Origin: Bacteriovoracales bacterium
Lineage (GTDB): Bacteria > Bdellovibrionota > Bacteriovoracia > Bacteriovoracales > Bacteriovoracaceae
Assembly: GCA_030149295.1 (NCBI GenBank)
Contig: JASBRV010000080.1
Span: 1 to 64,000, forward strand
DNA length: 64,000 nucleotides
Direction of reading: 5' to 3'
A model generated the notes under the pieces. That model saw only the letters and a list, made by a program, of their open reading frames with translations, searched no databases and was not told where the DNA came from. Both the position numbers and the translations under genes were made by a program. The first letter of the stretch is position 1. Each line of letters starts with the position of its first letter. Below, piece by piece: positions 25,151-33,678 of the stretch.

Positions 25151-26116
25151 CTATCGAAACTCTTTTTTTAACTTGAGAAGATTTTCTAACTCTTCCTTTA
25201 GGCTTTGTCTGAGAGCTTCTTTTCCCTCTTTTTTAAGATAATTGTCAAGATCGTTGAATTGATAAAGAATGTAATTCAGAGATCTATTGAGAAGTTTTAT
25301 TGTTTGGGCCCTTTTTACAGTCTGCGAAGCCAGAGATATAACCTGGTGCTCCTCAAAAGGCTTTTCTAAGAATCCACTCGCTCCAAGATCAATACCTTCA
25401 ATTAAAAGTTTGTTGTCAACGAATCCGGTAATGAAAATGACAGGAGTATCTAATTTATGGTTTCTAATCTCTTTGAGGAGTTGCATTCCGCTCATTTGAG
25501 GCATTTTAAGATCAGTGCATATGAGGTCCGGCTCAGTATGAAGGGTCTCTTTAATAAGATCTTCGGGATTGGTAAAGGTGAGAACTTTAAAACCAAAACC
25601 TATAAGTATATCTTCTATTTGCTCACAAATAAAAACTTCATCGTCGACCACATAGATAAGACCTTTCCCTTTTTCCTTTTCTAGCGTAGCTCTCTTTTTT
25701 ACTTTTTCATGAACCTTTTCGACAATCTCTTCCTTCATATTCTCTTTCTGAACAGAAGGCCGTTCTTTTTCAGTTTCCAGTCCAAAAGTATTTGTGTCTA
25801 AGGAGGGTTCATCGTTATCAAGAATTTTTCTAGCGCTATCGATGGCTTGAAGGAAATAATCGATTTGTTCTTGAGTAAAACTTCCTACTTCTCGCAATGA
25901 TTCAAATTGCGATTCAATTGTGTGCATAAATGATTGAAGGGTGTCTATTTCAAACATCCCAGCAGCCCCTTTAAGGCTGTGAAAAGAGCGAAAAATTCCA
26001 TTGAAATTTTCTGTGAAGTTATCTCCTTTTTCAAGATTCAGGAGAAAGTCTTCTGATTCGTTGAGCATTTCATCGGCTTCAACTCTAAACTCTTCTAAAA
26101 CGTCTGGGTCAATCAT
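25151..26116 (-). CDS. Hpt domain joined to a response-regulator receiver domain
   Basis: The frame opens at a TTG (26128), but the ATG at 26116 has GGA at suitable spacing, giving 321 residues. Residues 1-110 are a histidine phosphotransfer (Hpt/CheA P1-like) domain with FRSFHSLKGAAGMF, His46 being the phosphorylation site. After a charged linker (~115-150) comes a receiver domain: VVDDE at 156-160, Asp202 in CTDLKMP, a T in ITGF and Lys252 in EKPFEE. A C-terminal coiled helix of about 55 residues ends the protein. There is no kinase or output domain, so it should relay phosphate within a multi-step pathway whose kinase lies elsewhere. Confidence 0.9.
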   Translation of the reverse strand: MIDPDVLEEFRVEADEMLNESEDFLLNLEKGDNFTENFNGIFRSFHSLKGAAGMFEIDTLQSFMHTIESQFESLREVGSFTQEQIDYFLQAIDSARKILDNDEPSLDTNTFGLETEKERPSVQKENMKEEIVEKVHEKVKKRATLEKEKGKGLIYVVDDEVFICEQIEDILIGFGFKVLTFTNPEDLIKETLHTEPDLICTDLKMPQMSGMQLLKEIRNHKLDTPVIFITGFVDNKLLIEGIDLGASGFLEKPFEEHQVISLASQTVKRAQTIKLLNRSLNYILYQFNDLDNYLKKEGKEALRQSLKEELENLLKLKKEFR

Positions 26117-26186
26117 TTGGGTATCCAATAAATAATAAATGCTTAAATAGTCTAACAGAACTTAGGAATTCTATAAACGAAGAATA

Positions 26187-26232
26187 ATTCACTACCTTTT
26201 CTTCTTAGTGAATAACTCGGTAATTACTGAGT
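26187..26232. promoter_or_regulatory. two adjacent inverted repeats upstream of the XRE regulator
   Basis: ATTCACTA and TAGTGAAT (8-bp arms, 11-base gap, 26187-26213) are followed directly by the 18-bp near-perfect palindrome ACTCGGTAATTACTGAGT (26215-26232). They lie between the divergent Hpt-REC and XRE genes. Tandem dyads of this kind are typical operators for small XRE repressors, here possibly controlling both directions. Confidence 0.45.
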
Positions 26233-26321
26233 AAGAGAATTTTGTCACCTTAAATCAATGCTTCAATACTTTTTTTTGGGATAATCAAATTAATATTTGA
26301 AGGATTAGATAAAGGTAATTC

Positions 26322-26603
26322 ATGCGAAATTTTATGAACGTTGCAAACTTGGTAAAAGAAGCGCGACTTGATCATCCAAAAGGATATTCACAAGGGAAAC
26401 TGTCTAAAGAACTCGGTTATAAAAATGGTCAATTCATATCCAATCTCGAAAGAGGCCTTTGCTCTATCCCCCTTAAAGGTATGTCAAAATTTATAAAGGT
26501 TTTGAGCATTCCTAAAGAAGAACTTAAGGATGCTATTTTACAAGATTATGCGGAGACGATCGATTATTATCTTAATGAATATGATGAAAGCGATAAAGTT
26601 TAA
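26322..26603 (+). CDS. small XRE-family DNA-binding protein
   Basis: Encodes 93 residues. The helix-turn-helix spans about residues 8-60: LVKEARLDHPKGYSQGKLSKELGYKNGQFISNLERG follows the XRE pattern, with SQGKLSKELGY as the first helices and QFISNLERG as the recognition helix. The tail is acidic (ETIDYYLNEYDESDKV). AAAGG 7 bases before the ATG supports the start. It is divergent from the Hpt-REC gene across 205 bases holding two palindromes, which suggests autoregulation. A weak AT-rich hairpin with a T-run follows the gene. Confidence 0.82.
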   Translation: MRNFMNVANLVKEARLDHPKGYSQGKLSKELGYKNGQFISNLERGLCSIPLKGMSKFIKVLSIPKEELKDAILQDYAETIDYYLNEYDESDKV

Positions 26604-26608
26604 GAAAG

Positions 26609-27640
26609 TTAAATTTCTTTTTTTCTATAATTCATGGGTGAATAGCCCGTCCAATCCTTAAAGAACTTGTTAAAGGCAGCAGGCTCAGAAAAGCCAAGTT
26701 CATAAGATATTTCTGTCATGGAGCGCTCACTCATTGTCAGGAGTTGATGCGCTCGTAATCTTCTTACTGTTCTCTTAAGGTCATTAAATTGAATACCTTC
26801 TCTTTCTAGCTTTCGTTGTAGCGTTCTCTTAGAAAGAGACATCTGTTTTGAAACCTCTTCTATTGAAAGAGAGAGGGTGAGGTTAGAATGTTCAATGATT
26901 TTTATCACCTGACTGGCGATTTCCTCTTTTCGATTGAGGTAAACGCTTGTGAGTAGTTCATGCTTTCCTTTTGTTAGCCATTTTTTTGAATCTTCCAGTG
27001 AATAACTCTCTTCGCTACTTTTAAAGGGCTCATATTCTGAACTTTTAAAAACTAATTGATTTAAGTCAGACTTTTCAAAGGAGAGTTGTCTTTTTTCAAG
27101 ATCGTAATCATGTGGTCTTTTTGGTAAAACTTCCGCCCTTTTTAAAGAGCAAAGAAAATAAAGCCATTCGACTTGATGAATGATTGGGGGACTTTGATCC
27201 CAGTGACTCAAGCGAAATGAAATCGTGATCTCTTCATTTTCTTCGATTAAATAAAAGTGAAGAGGATTGAGGAGAGTGTGAAATTCATTCCAAAGAGAGA
27301 GGTATTCACTAAGGAACATTTTTTTTTGAGTTTTCTTTGTCCAAATATTGGAAAGGTTGTGCGCATTATCTATGACTTGGTCTCTTTCCTCCTCTAATAG
27401 TGAAGGCTTGTGCGAAAGAGACTCAAAGTTTTCCCAGACTTGGTTTTGATCAAAAATGAATTCCTGAGGATGATTCGCTAGAAAAGATTGTAAGCTTTTA
27501 TGGAGGGTCTTTAGCGAGTTTACCTCAAGGCTGAGATCACGAAGTGTTTCCAGATAAAGACGGTGAAAGTACCAGGGAGCAAGACCTAGCTTATCAAGGT
27601 GAGGAAGGTGCATATTGGGCGGTAGTATATCAGAGTACAT
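26609..27640 (-). CDS. AraC-family transcriptional regulator
   Basis: Encodes 343 residues. The C-terminal ~100 carry the double HTH: SIEEVSKQMSLSKRTLQRKLEREGI, then AHQLLTMSERSMTEISYELGFSEPAAFNKFFKDWTGYSPMNYRK, a textbook AraC signature. The first ~230 residues form an effector-binding domain of the kind seen in OruR/VirS-like regulators of about 340 residues. It is divergent from the acylase gene with a 12-bp palindrome between them, so control of the acylase is plausible. No ribosome site is visible, and a weak extended -10 lies 6 bases before the ATG. Confidence 0.88.
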   Translation of the reverse strand: MYSDILPPNMHLPHLDKLGLAPWYFHRLYLETLRDLSLEVNSLKTLHKSLQSFLANHPQEFIFDQNQVWENFESLSHKPSLLEEERDQVIDNAHNLSNIWTKKTQKKMFLSEYLSLWNEFHTLLNPLHFYLIEENEEITISFRLSHWDQSPPIIHQVEWLYFLCSLKRAEVLPKRPHDYDLEKRQLSFEKSDLNQLVFKSSEYEPFKSSEESYSLEDSKKWLTKGKHELLTSVYLNRKEEIASQVIKIIEHSNLTLSLSIEEVSKQMSLSKRTLQRKLEREGIQFNDLKRTVRRLRAHQLLTMSERSMTEISYELGFSEPAAFNKFFKDWTGYSPMNYRKKEI

Positions 27641-27765
27641 TGCTTGGTTAAAGCAACTAAAAAAAGTTGGGCCTAAAACTATTAAAGTAAATAAGACTTG
27701 ATGGATATTGACGGCTAAAGTTCCAAGTTTTTCTAGAAGGCTGAGGTAATAAAGGATAAATTAAT

Positions 27766-27777
27766 ATAAGTACTTAT
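27766..27777. promoter_or_regulatory. 12-bp palindrome before the acylase gene
   Basis: ATAAGTACTTAT is a perfect 12-bp palindrome 16 bases before the acylase ATG, in the intergenic region shared with the divergent AraC gene. It would overlap the transcription start and is a candidate operator. Confidence 0.35.
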
Positions 27778-27793
27778 TTTATTTAAGGCGGTC

Positions 27794-30178
27794 ATGAAGA
27801 AATTAATCTCATTTATAATTATTATTTTATTGATAGTTGGAGCAGCTTTTGTTGTTATTTACCCACAAACTCGTTTGCCTCAATACGTTGGTCGTATTCC
27901 CTTGTCCAACCTTAAAGGTGAAGTTCAGGTTACTCGTGATCGTTGGGGGATTCCTCATATTGAAGCCCAAAATAATGAGGACCTTTATCGTGGGTTAGGT
28001 TTTGTCATGGCCGGCGATCGGCTTTTCCAAATGGATCTCATTAGAAGGATTGCCAATGGCCAACTCAGCGAGGTTTTAGGAGAGAAGACCATTGAGTTTG
28101 ATGTGCTTCTTCGTAAATTGCGAATAAGGGCCCACATGAATGATGTGTGGGAGCGAAAATTTCATAAGCTTGACCCAAAGATGGTAAAACTTATGGAAGC
28201 TTTTTTTGATGGTGTCCATCAGTATATTGAGACTCAGCCACTTCCTATCGAATTTAAAATTTTAGGCTATAAGCCAAGACCCTTTAGTCCCCAAGAGGCC
28301 ATGGCCGCAAGTGGCTATCTTGCCTTAAGCTTTGCGGAAGCTCTTTTGAGTGATCCACTTCATTCTGATCTTATGGATGAGTTACCCAAGGAAGTTCTTG
28401 ATCAAATGTGGATAAGAGAAGGGGCAGATAAGAATAAGGTTACTGAACAAAAACGAGTTTCTTATCGTTTAGAAAACCAAGTTTGGTACAAAGACCTCAT
28501 TTCTGCGATTGATTACTTTCAAGATGTTCTTGGCCTTTTTCATGGAAGTAATAGTTGGATTCTTGCGGGAAGTCGCTCTAAAAGTGGAAAGCCTCTTCTT
28601 GCCAATGATCCCCATGTCGCCTTTTCAAATCCTGCAGTTTGGTATGAAGCTCATTTGAAAAGTCCAGACTTTGAAAGTTATGGCCACTATATTCCTCTCG
28701 TCCCTTTTCCGGCTATGGCCCATAACTCTCAACGAGGTTGGGCGGTGACAATGTCTGAGATTGATGATTTAGATTTGTACGAGGAAAAGATTAACGAAAA
28801 AGATGAGGTTCTCTACCGAGGTAAGTGGGTACCTCTTAATAAAGAAAGACAGACCATAAAAGTAAAAGGTGGAAAAGATCTTGTTATAGATGTTGTCACA
28901 ACACCACATGGACCTTTACTTGATAACACTAAATATGGACTTAAGGAAAAACATCTAGCGATAAAGTGGTCTTATCATCATCCAGAAAATGATGTGGCCA
29001 CTGCATTTTATCTTATGAGTCAGTCTACTAAGTTAGAAGATTTAGATCATGCCCTCTCTTATGGAGCTTCTCCTGGTTTAAATATTAGTTGGGTGGATGC
29101 AAAAGGGAATATTGCTTGGAGGGTGATGGGAAAGATTCCCATAAGAAGAGGCTTTAAGGGCAATCAAATATTGGAAGGGTGGTCAGGAAAACATGAGTAT
29201 GAAAGGTATTTCACAATAAAAGAGAACCCAGGTCTTATTAACCCTGAAAATGGTGTTATCGTTACGGCCAATTATCACCCTCTTTACAAGGGGAACCTCC
29301 CGATTGAGGGTTATTGGCAACCAAGTGAAAGATACGAAAGGATTCACCAACTTATCAGTCATCAAGAAAAATGGTCCTCTGATGGTATGAAGCGCATTCA
29401 AAATGATCAATTTGTCGTCACTGGGCAGGCCATGGTGAAGGAACTTCTTGATGAGTTAAAAGTGGAAACAGAAGAAGACAAGGCCGTCGTGAATATCCTT
29501 CGCAAGTGGCAAGGAAAGAGTGATAGAGAAAGTGTTGCCGCGAGTATTTACCACATGTGGACCCATCACCTAGGAAAAATGGCCATAAAAGATGAGCTCG
29601 GTGAACAAAGGTATATTGCTTATAATAAGGTCGCAGACTTTTGGAATTTCTTTAAGAGTTTTCTTTATGATCGAAATTCACCTTTATGGGATGATAAAAG
29701 AACAAAGAAAAAAGAATCAAGAAGTGACTTAATTAACCTTTCCTTTAAAAAGGCCATCTCAAGACTTAAAGAAAAGTTTGGTCCTAAAATTGAAAATTGG
29801 AAATGGGGGGAACTTCATCAGCTTGAAGTAGAGCACCCTTTAGGTAAGGTGAAACCTCTCAACATGATCTTTAATACGGGACCCATGCCTGCTGGTGGAG
29901 GATATTTTCAAGTCGATAATATGAGTAGTCCGCGCTACAACGATTCCTTTCAAGTAAAGCTTGGGCCAAGTGTCCGTCGAGTAGTTGATATGGCGAAGCC
30001 CAGAAACTCATTTGGTATCTTACCCACAGGAAATGTCGGCCACTTTAATAGCCCTTTTTATGATGATCAATTCGAAATGTTTTTAAATGGTGAACATAGA
30101 GATCAGTGGATGAATTTAGAGGATGTTAAAAAACATCCTCATCAAATTCTCAATCTCTATCCTTTGGGGACCAAGTAG
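27794..30178 (+). CDS. penicillin acylase family Ntn hydrolase
   Basis: Encodes 794 residues, the usual precursor length. An N-terminal hydrophobic segment (SFIIIILLIVGAAFVVIY) exports or anchors it. The alpha chain has VTRDRWGIPHIEAQNNEDLYRGLGF and GDRLFQMDLIRR; the linker ends at HG and the beta chain would begin at Ser252 of SNSWILAG, the N-terminal nucleophile after self-cleavage. Later ANDPH and the catalytic-Asn region TANYHPLY are also family-like. Members deacylate beta-lactams or acyl-homoserine lactones, so quorum-signal degradation is a reasonable alternative to antibiotic cleavage. An AraC regulator is divergent. Confidence 0.92.
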   Translation: MKKLISFIIIILLIVGAAFVVIYPQTRLPQYVGRIPLSNLKGEVQVTRDRWGIPHIEAQNNEDLYRGLGFVMAGDRLFQMDLIRRIANGQLSEVLGEKTIEFDVLLRKLRIRAHMNDVWERKFHKLDPKMVKLMEAFFDGVHQYIETQPLPIEFKILGYKPRPFSPQEAMAASGYLALSFAEALLSDPLHSDLMDELPKEVLDQMWIREGADKNKVTEQKRVSYRLENQVWYKDLISAIDYFQDVLGLFHGSNSWILAGSRSKSGKPLLANDPHVAFSNPAVWYEAHLKSPDFESYGHYIPLVPFPAMAHNSQRGWAVTMSEIDDLDLYEEKINEKDEVLYRGKWVPLNKERQTIKVKGGKDLVIDVVTTPHGPLLDNTKYGLKEKHLAIKWSYHHPENDVATAFYLMSQSTKLEDLDHALSYGASPGLNISWVDAKGNIAWRVMGKIPIRRGFKGNQILEGWSGKHEYERYFTIKENPGLINPENGVIVTANYHPLYKGNLPIEGYWQPSERYERIHQLISHQEKWSSDGMKRIQNDQFVVTGQAMVKELLDELKVETEEDKAVVNILRKWQGKSDRESVAASIYHMWTHHLGKMAIKDELGEQRYIAYNKVADFWNFFKSFLYDRNSPLWDDKRTKKKESRSDLINLSFKKAISRLKEKFGPKIENWKWGELHQLEVEHPLGKVKPLNMIFNTGPMPAGGGYFQVDNMSSPRYNDSFQVKLGPSVRRVVDMAKPRNSFGILPTGNVGHFNSPFYDDQFEMFLNGEHRDQWMNLEDVKKHPHQILNLYPLGTK

Positions 30179-30180
30179 GC

Positions 30181-30693
30181 TTATTGAGCAAGACCTTTAT
30201 AAGGAAACTCTTTCACCGTCTCAGCAGGTGCTTCAAGTTTTACAACGGTAAAGTCAGTGATTGAATTAACTTTTTTCTTTGCCGGTTTTGCTTCAATGAC
30301 TGATTGATTTCGCTCATTTTGAACAAGTCTTACCAAACGCTCCATTCTCTCTTCGCTTTCTTTTTGAGTTTTTGCGTTGCTTGCCTTAATTTTTGTATCA
30401 ATAATTGCCGCAACGATAAGAATAGAAAAAATGATAGCAAGAATTCCTACTTGAGGATAACTTACACTTAGTACAGCAAGTCCAATTGTGGCGAGAATGG
30501 CCCACTCTAAATACTTGCTAAAATCCTCATCAATTTTATTCTTACTGGCCTTTTTGGCATTCACCATTTTTCTATATTCACGCATTAAATAGCGCTTTTT
30601 TTGAAAAACCTCAGGGCTATTCTTTGCCTCTTTGTTAGCCTTTCTCATGGCCATGCTAGCGGCTTTTTTAGCTTTTACAATTTGGTAGTCCAT
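30181..30693 (-). CDS. small membrane protein of unknown function
   Basis: The frame opens at 30732, but AAAAGGA about 8 bases before the ATG at 30693 gives a 170-residue protein. Residues 1-60 are very basic and helical (KAKKAASMAMRKANKEAK), then two adjacent membrane segments at about 62-100 (WAILATIGLAVLSVSY, VGILAIIFSILIVAAII), then a charged cytosolic tail containing an EERMERLVRLVQNER helix. No family is recognised. The gene converges on the acylase gene with a 2-base gap and stands alone. Confidence 0.65.
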   Translation of the reverse strand: MDYQIVKAKKAASMAMRKANKEAKNSPEVFQKKRYLMREYRKMVNAKKASKNKIDEDFSKYLEWAILATIGLAVLSVSYPQVGILAIIFSILIVAAIIDTKIKASNAKTQKESEERMERLVRLVQNERNQSVIEAKPAKKKVNSITDFTVVKLEAPAETVKEFPYKGLAQ

Positions 30694-30862
30694 AGATTCA
30701 TCCTTTTTTAATTCTCTCTGCCTTATATACATTCAAATACAGTGCCAAAGTTTAAGAGGGGCTAGTCTATGTTATTTTCGCTACTTAAGCTGGTCTTGCG
30801 TTATGGAATTGTCTAAAATTTGGACATAGTGTGAAATCCCTTCACACAAGGGGAGAGACTTT

Positions 30863-31849
30863 GTGCGTGTTTTTCTATGTTCTTTTTTCCTTCTCTTTTG
30901 CAGCTGTTCCTCTCAGGGGGAGAGATTTCAAAATATAGAGCCTGTGCCAGATAAGTCATTTTTTGATGTCCTCAAATGGCGCCTTTTTACAGAGAGAGAG
31001 CCTTGGCCAAAATGGATTGAAGCCCCTCAATTTAAAGTCGATAAAAAAAGAATTGAGGGAGATGCCCTCAGCTATGCCGTTATCAATCACGCTTCTGTTT
31101 TGATTCAGTGGAAAGGCTTAAACATACTCACAGATCCTATTTATTCTGACAGGAGCTCTCCTGTTAGTTGGGCGGGTCCCAAGCGGGTAAGACCTCCAGG
31201 GATAAGGTTTGAAGATTTACCACCAATAGATATGGTTTTAATTAGTCATAATCACTACGATCATTTGGACACAGAGACTCTCAAGAGACTTGAGGAGAGT
31301 CATAGACCACTTTTTGTCGCCGGCCTAAAAAATGGAGAATTGCTACGTGACTTAGGCTTAAGTCAAATTAAAGAGATGGATTGGTGGGATTCTTTTAAAA
31401 TGGGCGACGTTTCCATTTACTTTGTCCCTGCTCAGCACTGGAGTGCCAGAGGTCTTTTTGATCGAAGAGAGACTTTGTGGGGAGGATATGGCCTTAAGGG
31501 TCCAAGGGGGGAGCATATTTATTTTGCTGGGGACACTGGCTATGGAAAATTTTTTAAAATAATTAAAGAGCGCCTAGGTCCAGTTCATTTAGCTTTTCTT
31601 CCCATTGGGGCTTATGAGCCCCGTTGGTTTATGAAGCCCCAGCATGTAAACCCGTCTGAGGCCATTCAAGCTCATTATGATCTAGAAAGTAAACGTTCTG
31701 TTGGAATTCATTTTGAGACCTTTCAATTAACGGATGAGGGCTATGGTGAGCCAAGGGAAGCTTTGGATAAAGAGTGGGCTGAAAAGGAGAGGAAGACAGA
31801 ATTTCGGGTACCAACTTTCGGAGAGTCTGTTCTTATTGAGAAGCTTTAA
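30863..31849 (+). CDS. lipoprotein metallo-beta-lactamase-fold hydrolase, NAPE-PLD-like
   Basis: Encodes 328 residues from a GTG with GGGGAG 7 bases upstream. The lipobox is FCSCSS. The MBL metal motif is SHNHYDHLD (HxHxDH), with further ligands in PAQHWSARG, FAGDTGYG and GIHFETF; the WAGPKRVRPPGI and HVNPSEAIQAH segments are characteristic of the NAPE-phospholipase D/UlaG-like group. Bacterial members are predicted phospholipid or phosphodiester hydrolases. As a lipoprotein it should act at an envelope membrane. Its end overlaps lspA, on the other strand, by 17 bases. Confidence 0.9.
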   Translation: MRVFLCSFFLLFCSCSSQGERFQNIEPVPDKSFFDVLKWRLFTEREPWPKWIEAPQFKVDKKRIEGDALSYAVINHASVLIQWKGLNILTDPIYSDRSSPVSWAGPKRVRPPGIRFEDLPPIDMVLISHNHYDHLDTETLKRLEESHRPLFVAGLKNGELLRDLGLSQIKEMDWWDSFKMGDVSIYFVPAQHWSARGLFDRRETLWGGYGLKGPRGEHIYFAGDTGYGKFFKIIKERLGPVHLAFLPIGAYEPRWFMKPQHVNPSEAIQAHYDLESKRSVGIHFETFQLTDEGYGEPREALDKEWAEKERKTEFRVPTFGESVLIEKL

Positions 31850-32357
31850 TATTTTTTTTATTCTTCCAATCAAGATAGATATTGAGCACCATAAAGCCAA
31901 AGCCTGTCATGATGACTACGTCAGCAATGTTAAAAATATTAGTCTCAAATGGTCTTTTAATTCCCAGATAAAGAAAATCGACCACATAATTAAAACGTAT
32001 GCGATCAATAAGGTTTCCACAACCACCAGCAGCGATGAGAGCATAGGACCAAAATTCAATGCGATTGATTTTTTTACTTAAGAGAGCAAAAAGGGCAAAG
32101 GCAATCAAGACAATGATGGGAAGGGCGATAAGAAAGAGGCTTCTGAAAGGCTCTTGCCAAGTGCCTCCTAGGTTACCCCACGCCCCTGAGTTTTCCGCGT
32201 AGGTCAGTTGCGCTAGGCCAAAAAGATAGTGCCTCGGCATTTCTCCTTTAAGGGTTTCTACTGCCCAAATCTTTGTCACTTGGTCAAAAGCAATAAAGAA
32301 AATGAAGGTAGGAATAAAGTAAAGAAATCTCTTTTTTAGGGGGTACATCTCTTTCAT
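31833..32357 (-). CDS. lspA: lipoprotein signal peptidase II
   Basis: Encodes 174 residues with four membrane segments. The family motifs are present: FDQVTKIWA in segment 1, the NSGAWG loop, then GGCGNLIDRI...VVDFLY and FNIADV with the two catalytic aspartates. LspA cleaves prolipoproteins at the lipobox after lipidation, and this window encodes many such substrates. It lies 14 bases downstream of the esterase gene on the same strand, so it is probably the last gene of a three-gene operon. A TATACT box before the ATG may also give separate expression. Confidence 0.95.
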   Translation of the reverse strand: MKEMYPLKKRFLYFIPTFIFFIAFDQVTKIWAVETLKGEMPRHYLFGLAQLTYAENSGAWGNLGGTWQEPFRSLFLIALPIIVLIAFALFALLSKKINRIEFWSYALIAAGGCGNLIDRIRFNYVVDFLYLGIKRPFETNIFNIADVVIMTGFGFMVLNIYLDWKNKKNIKASQ

Positions 32358-32371
32358 GGCATAAGTATACG

Positions 32372-33004
32372 CTATAGCTGTTCATTCATCCATTGGCGAA
32401 GCTCACCAATTTCAAAAATATCGATCTCATGACCCATTGGGTAGGAGCGAAAAACTGAGTTTTTTGATCCCTCTAAAAAAGGGCCGGCTAGGCTTTTGGT
32501 TTCACTGAAGGGGATGACAGGGTCTTCTTCGCCATGACCGACGAAAAAAGGCGTTTCTCTGGCATTCTTACTTAGTTGGGAGAAGGTCTCATCATGGTGT
32601 TTTGTGACACGAGGGCTAAGAGCAACAACACCGGCGAAGGCTTTATTTTCTTTAAGAAAGAGGTCCATAACCATGCGACCTCCTTGGCTAAAGCCAAAGA
32701 GGAAAATATCACAGGAAGAGTATTGTTCGTAGAGTTCTAGAAGGGTTTGTTGTAAAAGCTCCATGCTCTTTTTATAACGAAGGTCTTGAGTGCTAAATGA
32801 ATCATCGTACCAGGTGTAGCCAAATCCTTCGACGAAGGGGGCGTTGAGAAGTTGATAATTCAGTCCTGTCACATTGAGTTCTGCAACAAACATCTTATAG
32901 GAGTGAAGAGTGTCCCCACGGCCATGGAGGACGAGCATTAGCTTTTCTCCATTGGTCATGCCTTTATTGACAGCAGGAATGAAATATTTAGTAAGTGGAC
33001 TCAT
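32372..33004 (-). CDS. carboxylesterase-type alpha/beta hydrolase
   Basis: Encodes 210 residues. The oxyanion loop LVLHGRGD, the nucleophile elbow GFSQGG (Ser), the acid in GHGEEDPVIPF and the final GHEID with the catalytic His give a complete alpha/beta-hydrolase triad, matching the phospholipase/carboxylesterase (YpfH-like) family. There is no signal peptide, so it is cytosolic. Natural substrates are probably short acyl esters or lysolipids. The ATG shares a base with the stop of the HELGH lipoprotein (TAATG), and lspA follows. Confidence 0.85.
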   Translation of the reverse strand: MSPLTKYFIPAVNKGMTNGEKLMLVLHGRGDTLHSYKMFVAELNVTGLNYQLLNAPFVEGFGYTWYDDSFSTQDLRYKKSMELLQQTLLELYEQYSSCDIFLFGFSQGGRMVMDLFLKENKAFAGVVALSPRVTKHHDETFSQLSKNARETPFFVGHGEEDPVIPFSETKSLAGPFLEGSKNSVFRSYPMGHEIDIFEIGELRQWMNEQL

Positions 33005-33561
33005 TAGTCAAAGTTTAGTCCCAATGAAGTCAAAAGGTCATCTCTTTTTTGTAAGAAGAGCTCTTTAAGGTACTCATCTCTTAGATCTTTGTAATCGTTT
33101 GGTCCAACAATAACAGAAGACATTAGACTTGCTTTATAGGTGCGCTCTTTTGAGGTCACAAGGACTTCGTCCGTGTGTTCACGATCCAGGCTACAGTGGC
33201 CTAATTCATGAAAGAGAAGAGATTCTCTATAGTCTTGGTTGGCCCCATCCCACCAGCTTTTTCTAATGATGACCTCTTTTGTTCCATCGGGGTATTGAAA
33301 GCATACCCCTTGAAAAGCATCGTTTTCCGTGTCACCAAAGTTGACGGGCACATCACCAGTAGAAAAGTCACTATTTCCTGTGATGACTTTTCCCTGTTGT
33401 TCAAATTCTTTTATATAACTATCAAATACTGGATTTGTGGTCGCAAACTGGCGAACGGCTTTAATGTCTTTGACAATAAGATCTTTTTGCAAGGGAAGAG
33501 GCACACCACAGCTTGTGATAAAAGATAGCACAAGAATGGCAATAATGATTGATCGTTTCAA
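33004..33561 (-). CDS. lipoprotein with a zincin-type HELGH motif
   Basis: Encodes 185 residues from a TTG start with GAGGAG about 5 bases upstream. The lipobox is FITSC. A single metalloprotease-like motif LLFHELGHCSLDREH (HExxH plus a downstream His as possible third ligand) sits near residue 120-135, preceded by strands and a KSWWDGANQDYRES segment. This resembles small putative peptidases or anti-toxin-associated zincins, but the family is not one I can name. It heads the operon with the esterase and lspA. Activity depends on the HExxH being functional. Confidence 0.7.
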   Translation of the reverse strand: MKRSIIIAILVLSFITSCGVPLPLQKDLIVKDIKAVRQFATTNPVFDSYIKEFEQQGKVITGNSDFSTGDVPVNFGDTENDAFQGVCFQYPDGTKEVIIRKSWWDGANQDYRESLLFHELGHCSLDREHTDEVLVTSKERTYKASLMSSVIVGPNDYKDLRDEYLKELFLQKRDDLLTSLGLNFD

Positions 33562-33661
33562 AACCTCTCCTCAATATGATTAGCTGCATATTTCTTGCCA
33601 TAATTAAAAGGAAGATTTCCAAGTACTTAAGTGTGATAAAGTGTTTAAACTCTAGTCAGTG

Positions 33662-33670
33662 TGCTAAAAT
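33662..33670 (+). promoter_or_regulatory. extended -10 promoter just before the phosphatase ATG
   Basis: TGCTAAAAT is an extended -10 box ending 8 bases before the ATG at 33679. No ribosome-binding sequence lies between them, so a leaderless start is predicted. Confidence 0.45.
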
Positions 33671-33678
33671 AGTTTCTT

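Noticed and set aside
32364-32369. TATACT box 6 bases before the lspA ATG as a leaderless promoter
   Set aside because: No -35 box is seen, and lspA follows the esterase gene by 14 bases on the same strand, so an operon explains expression better.
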